Positions 60,476-64,000 of a stretch of 64,000 bases of DNA are shown piece by piece. Position numbers and translations under genes: made by a program. Source of the DNA: an uncultured Campylobacter sp. (GTDB lineage: Bacteria; Campylobacterota; Campylobacteria; Campylobacterales; Campylobacteraceae); assembly GCF_937981295.1 (NCBI RefSeq), contig NZ_CALJPC010000095.1, positions 1 through 64,000 of the forward strand, read 5' to 3'. The notes below the pieces were generated by a model. The model was not told the DNA's origin. It ran no database searches and worked only from the letters and a program-made list of their open reading frames with translations. Position 1 is the stretch's first letter; each line of letters begins with the position of its first letter.

Positions 60476-61200
60476 ATGAATACAAATGGGCGGGCGACAC
60501 CCCAAATATGCTGCGCTGGCTAGGTGAGATGGACAAGCACGCCAGAAGTAATAAAAATCCGCCCTACGTGAGCGATTATTGCAAGGGCGAGTGCCGCCTC
60601 GAGTGCGGCGCAGAGCAGGAGGTGCTTAAATTTTTGCGCAAAAGTTACGAAGCGGATGAGGAGTATCTTTTCACCCGCAGCCCAAAGGTCGCGGAGTTTT
60701 TTAATGCACATCTTGCGGAGCCTAAAATTTTGCCAAAATTTGAAGATGAGGAATACGAGAACTTTAGTTTCCCGCTGCGGCTGGAGTATTTCGGCAAAGC
60801 TTTAGAGCAAGAAGGCGAGTTTTGCTGCACCTTTTTAGATGAAGACGGCGAGGAGACGGACAAGCCAAATCGCGCATAATCGGACGTACTAGAGTTTCTA
60901 AAACAAAATCAGGAAGAAATTTTAACGGGCATCTTAAGCGAAATTTTAAAAAACTACCTAAAATGGCAGGAGATCTACGACTATCCGAGCAAAGCGAAAA
61001 GCAATTTCATGCCTGACGTCGCTACGCCGCAGGAGCTTAGCGAACTATTGGAGCTGCAAAATATCTATATCCTAGACGGCGCGAAAATCGGCTTTCAGTT
61101 TAGCTGCTCGTGGGACATGGAGCACGGTCTAGGCGTGATGACGCGCAAAGGCGAAGTCATTAATATCGGCGAAGCAGAAGTGGCGTTTATGGCTATTTGA
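60469..61200 (+). pseudogene. DUF6985-like gene interrupted by an in-frame stop
   Basis: The frame from 60469 gives 136 residues and ends at TAA 60877–60879. The same frame then stays open to 61200 and reads DVLEFLKQNQEEILTGILSEILKNY, QELSELLELQNIYIL and FSCSWDMEHGLGVMTRKGEVINIG. The last segment matches the DUF6985 ending, and the part before the stop (LRLEYFGKALEQEGEFCCTFLDEDGE) matches its beginning, so one gene of about 243 codons seems split by a nonsense codon. The N-terminal 75 residues are of unknown type. Confidence 0.6.
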
Positions 61201-61614
61201 AAAAATAAACCAAATTTTAAAGTATAAAACAAATTTTTATAGTTACTTTTAGGCTAAATTTTACGCATTTTTTTATCACTTTTACCATATGCAAATACAA
61301 GAAGCCAAAATAATAAAAATTAACTGCCGCGTCTTAATCTTACACACATCTTACCGATCAAATTTCGCACTAATTTGCAATTATGATTATATAAATGAAT
61401 GGGTGTAGAATTTTAGCGATACAATGAGAAATATCGCATCTCTTCTCTCACTTTGACATTTATAAAGTTTCTCTCATATTGGTTATATATTGCTATCCGG
61501 ATTTTAAATTTACGTACCATTAAACTCGCGATTATGCCAAAACAAACACTGAAATCATCCATAAATTCCTTCTAATCTACCCTTGGCATTTCGAATTTTC
61601 ATAGAAATTAACAA
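61201..61614. other. AT-rich spacer
   Basis: About 410 bases between converging ORFs with base composition well below the window average in GC. No gene, repeat or terminator that I can support. Confidence 0.5.
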
Positions 61615-62097
61615 TTACAATCCAAGTCTCATGCCAATATCTTGCGATATTTCTATTGTTTGTTTTTGTTCTATGCTACGGTCTATACCCAAACCAAGCA
61701 TCCTCTTGCAATATTCCACAAAAGAAGCAACTACCGTTTTGCTCCCTATGCTTGCTATCAATGCCGAGCTTTCTAAATTAACAGAGCTTCCCGCCCCGTC
61801 CTTTTGCTTAAATATAAAATTGGCGTATTCGTCAAATTCTCTTTTAAATATTCCATATTCTTTATTGCATTTTTTAAAAGAATCAACATCGGATTTAAAA
61901 TCTTTTATACTACCGCCCAACTTATCTTGAAACATCCAATATTTATGCGCTCTGAGCTCAAATTTACCGTAATTTTCGCTACCGAAAATAAATATATGAA
62001 ACCCATTGTCTAGCCAAGCTGAATTATGTGCTTTTATAGCTGTAACGCTTTTTCCCAATATAGCCATCGCAAAATAAAATCGTCTTAAAATTTTCAA
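61615..62097 (-). CDS. AT-rich orphan protein of unknown family
   Basis: A 160-residue protein. N-terminal strands (FHIFIFGSENYGKFELRAHKYWMF) lead into a charged helical middle (DFKSDVDSFKKCNKEYGIFKREFDEYANFIF) and a tail with SKTVVASFVEYCKRMLGLG. The start could be TTG 62097 or ATG 62067 and neither has a good ribosome site, so the 5' end may be damaged. Composition differs from its neighbours, hinting at recent arrival. No function assigned. Confidence 0.45.
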   Translation of the reverse strand: MKILRRFYFAMAILGKSVTAIKAHNSAWLDNGFHIFIFGSENYGKFELRAHKYWMFQDKLGGSIKDFKSDVDSFKKCNKEYGIFKREFDEYANFIFKQKDGAGSSVNLESSALIASIGSKTVVASFVEYCKRMLGLGIDRSIEQKQTIEISQDIGMRLGL

Positions 62098-62222
62098 ATG
62101 ACCATAGATGAGAAATTAATAAATTAAACGCCGTTGTAATCACAAAATTGTATAAAAACCAGCAAAAGCAAAATCCTAGTCATAAAAATAATCGCCGCCA
62201 CCTCAAAATTTTATTGAGTTGC

Positions 62223-63611
62223 TTAAATTTTACCGATTTTAGCAAGATTATAAAACTCTCTCGCGGCATCGAATTTGCTTTTTATCTCGTATCGTTCGCC
62301 GCCTAGTTCAAAGCGGATTGCATTCGCGTGCAGCAACAATCTCGGCGCTCCCGTCGTTCTGATCCGCTCTGTCTCATCCATCTTTTTATCCAATATCCGC
62401 TCCGCTTGCTCGCGCGAAAGCCCGTACAGCGGCTCTCCCAATATCGGCGCACCCGCGGCAAATAGATGCAGCCTGATCTGATGCTGCCTACCCGTCAGCG
62501 GATAGCACTCAATCAGGCTAGCGTCTATGTCCGAGAAATATCGCAGCGGGCGTATCAGCGTGATCGCCTCTTTTCCGTCGCGCGATATTTTCATACGAAT
62601 TTTAAGATCGGCAAACTCGTCGCTAGGAGCGATCGGAGCATCAATCACAAACCCCTCAAAATCCTTTAAAAATTTCAGTTTCTCGCTAAATTTTGCGTAT
62701 TTTGCAGGCTCAAATTTTTTAAAATTTACGCAGCCCATAGAAGTAGCTGGCAAAGATTTAGCCACAGATAAGGCGCAAGGTTTATGTCCGTTATCCGCGC
62801 TACTCATCGCGATAGCGGGTTTAAGCTTATCACTCACGCCGCAGGATAAGGCATCAAATTCAGATCCGCTGTCAACATCGCCAGCAGGAGCGCCAGATTC
62901 AAATTTAGCTTGCATGCCGTCAGATAGAGCATCGCACCATAATCTCCTACTCGCACTATTAGACAAGATATTAAATCCAAATTTATTGCCTACTCCTTTT
63001 AGAGCTAGTGTATCGCGCAGATCCGACACGTTATCTGGTAAACTCACAGCATTGCCCGCAAATTTTGATCCGCAAATTTCATACGAACCTAGCGCATAGC
63101 AATTCTCTATCTCGCCATTGCAAGCAGCACTTTGCAAATCCCCTCGTACGAGCGCTAGATAGCTTTTCATCACTCTACGCTGTTCGAAGCACTCTTTAAG
63201 CTCGCGCGCCGCGTCTTTATCCTTGGCGACGATAAGAATTCCGCTGGTTTCTAAATCAAGCCTATGCGCCACGCACGCGTCCTGCCCGTATAGCGACCAG
63301 ATCTCGTCATACATATTATAAGGCGAGTTGCGCCCGCTCGGATGGCTTAAAATTCCACTCGGCTTGTCAAATGCCGCAAACGCATCGCACTCAAAGATCG
63401 GCTTCAGTCCGCGCGGCTCGCATTTGTAATCGATCAAAAAAATTTCTCCGTGCGCGACGGAGTTTTTATGCAAATTCTGATCCTCTGCATCGGTTACGCG
63501 GTGCTTGTCGCAGATGCGCTGCGCGGATTTCATATCGTATCCGAGGCTAAGCAGAATTTCGTAAATTTTGCGCCCCTCAAAGCTTCCCAAGCTTCTTTTC
63601 TCATAACCCAT
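62223..63611 (-). CDS. RluA-family pseudouridine synthase with a long insertion
   Basis: A 462-residue enzyme modifying uridines in rRNA or tRNA. An S4-like start (EILLSLGYDMKSAQRIC), then catalytic Asp119 in AHRLDLETSGILIVAK, MKSYLALVRGDL, and PLTGRQHQIRLHL with RLLLHANAIRFE at the end. Family members are near 300 residues. The excess lies in one block of about 155 residues (161–318) between two core strands, Ser/Ala/Asp/Gly-rich with no visible domain. In C. jejuni too a gene of this family neighbours purB. Confidence 0.9.
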   Translation of the reverse strand: MGYEKRSLGSFEGRKIYEILLSLGYDMKSAQRICDKHRVTDAEDQNLHKNSVAHGEIFLIDYKCEPRGLKPIFECDAFAAFDKPSGILSHPSGRNSPYNMYDEIWSLYGQDACVAHRLDLETSGILIVAKDKDAARELKECFEQRRVMKSYLALVRGDLQSAACNGEIENCYALGSYEICGSKFAGNAVSLPDNVSDLRDTLALKGVGNKFGFNILSNSASRRLWCDALSDGMQAKFESGAPAGDVDSGSEFDALSCGVSDKLKPAIAMSSADNGHKPCALSVAKSLPATSMGCVNFKKFEPAKYAKFSEKLKFLKDFEGFVIDAPIAPSDEFADLKIRMKISRDGKEAITLIRPLRYFSDIDASLIECYPLTGRQHQIRLHLFAAGAPILGEPLYGLSREQAERILDKKMDETERIRTTGAPRLLLHANAIRFELGGERYEIKSKFDAAREFYNLAKIGKI

Positions 63612-63635
63612 ATTAAACTTTCAGCCCTATTTTTA

Positions 63636-63641
63636 TATAAT
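63636..63641 (+). promoter_or_regulatory. Promoter -10 of purB
   Basis: TATAAT in CTATTTTTATATAATTTTT, 45 bases before the purB ATG, with upstream T run; weak -35. Confidence 0.45.
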
Positions 63642-63686
63642 TTTTGCCATCATTATACAAGAAATTCTAACCGAAAGGCTACTAAA

Positions 63687-64000
63687 ATGGTCGAAAGATA
63701 CGCAAGAAAAGAGATGTCTGAAAAATGGAGCTTGCAAGCCAAATACGACGCGTGGCTAAAAGTCGAGCTCGCGGCGGTTAAGGCGTGGAATAAACTAGGT
63801 CTAATAAGCGACTGTGATAAAGATAAAATTCTACAAAACGCAAGCTTTAGGATCGAGCGGATAGATGAGATCGAAAAGACCACCAAGCACGACGTGATTG
63901 CATTTCTAACGAGCGTGAGTGAGAGCCTTGGGCAGGAGAGCCGCTTCGTGCATTACGGCATGACTAGCAGCGATTGCATCGATACCGCCGTTGCACTACA
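63687..64000 (+). CDS. purB: Adenylosuccinate lyase (5' part, cut by window end)
   Basis: The first 104 residues of PurB, running off the window. The family start MVERYARKEMSEKWSLQAKYDAWLKVELAA is followed by EKTTKHDVIAFLTSVSESLG and the substrate loop FVHYGMTSSDCIDTAVAL. The enzyme works twice in purine synthesis, splitting SAICAR and adenylosuccinate. GAAAGG precedes the ATG. Confidence 0.96.
   Translation, partial: MVERYARKEMSEKWSLQAKYDAWLKVELAAVKAWNKLGLISDCDKDKILQNASFRIERIDEIEKTTKHDVIAFLTSVSESLGQESRFVHYGMTSSDCIDTAVAL

Noticed and set aside
1..64000. CRISPR array, rRNA operon, insertion sequence or prophage
   Set aside because: No regularly spaced repeats, no rRNA segments, no transposase or phage structural genes in any frame.

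Overview
The window reads as chromosome of an epsilonproteobacterium, very probably a Campylobacter of the relatively GC-rich oral type (C. gracilis-like; the species is inference). Reasons: the ribosomal proteins and RpoA are Campylobacter-like; gene neighbourhoods match Campylobacter (nfu–murE–ybaB–ispA–tkt, dapF–coaE–purM, rnj–ksgA close to rlmN, rluA–purB); noncoding DNA is saturated with AAATTTT/TAAAATTT words; TTG and GTG starts are common.

Layout. 0.1–2.4 kb: orphan immunity-like genes (LRR/NTF2-like, one frameshifted ORF, SUKH-like). 2.6–4.2 kb: VOC protein and YpfJ-type metallopeptidase. 4.4–7.7 kb (+): infA-rpmJ-rpsM-rpsK-rpsD-rpoA-rplQ. 7.7–16.4 kb: L,D-transpeptidase, nfu, murE, panD, ybaB, ispA, tkt, a GyrI-like protein, tRNA-Ser(CGA), GrpB. 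16.8–20.4 kb (-): threonine-synthase-like enzyme, RidA, phosphoethanolamine transferase. 20.9–31.4 kb (-): the complete S10–spc operon from rpsJ to secY and map, behind a consensus sigma-70 promoter. The alpha operon faces it head-on; one inversion of about 4.3–20.9 kb would restore the contiguous order map-infA.

31.6–33.8 kb is a small AT-rich accessory patch: a P-loop ATPase behind twin perfect palindromes, a small unknown protein behind another palindrome, and two overlapping mini-genes for membrane peptides. 34.5–40.3 kb: dapF, a secreted Sel1 protein, coaE, purM, a broken Imm10-like gene and an iron alcohol dehydrogenase.

40.5–49.5 kb is the main mobile/defence locus: one operon of half-size hsdS, hsdM, rhuM, full-size hsdS, a DUF4917 (SIR2-like) gene, hsdR and a YgjP/DUF45 metallopeptidase, with overlapping genes, its own promoter bracketed by a 20-bp repeat, and a hairpin terminator at the end. 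Its middle (hsdS–DUF4917) is markedly AT-rich.

49.6–64 kb returns to housekeeping: double rhodanese, tRNA-Met, lemA, a YbaK-type deacylase, rluB-type synthase, kpsF, rnj, rsmA, hisF, a nucleoside-phosphorylase-like gene, rlmN, a gene split by an in-frame stop, an AT-rich orphan, an RluA-type synthase with a very long insertion, and the start of purB. Several conserved enzymes (HisF, RluA-type, phosphoethanolamine transferase, RNase J, the P-loop ATPase) carry extra low-complexity segments, a recurring oddity.
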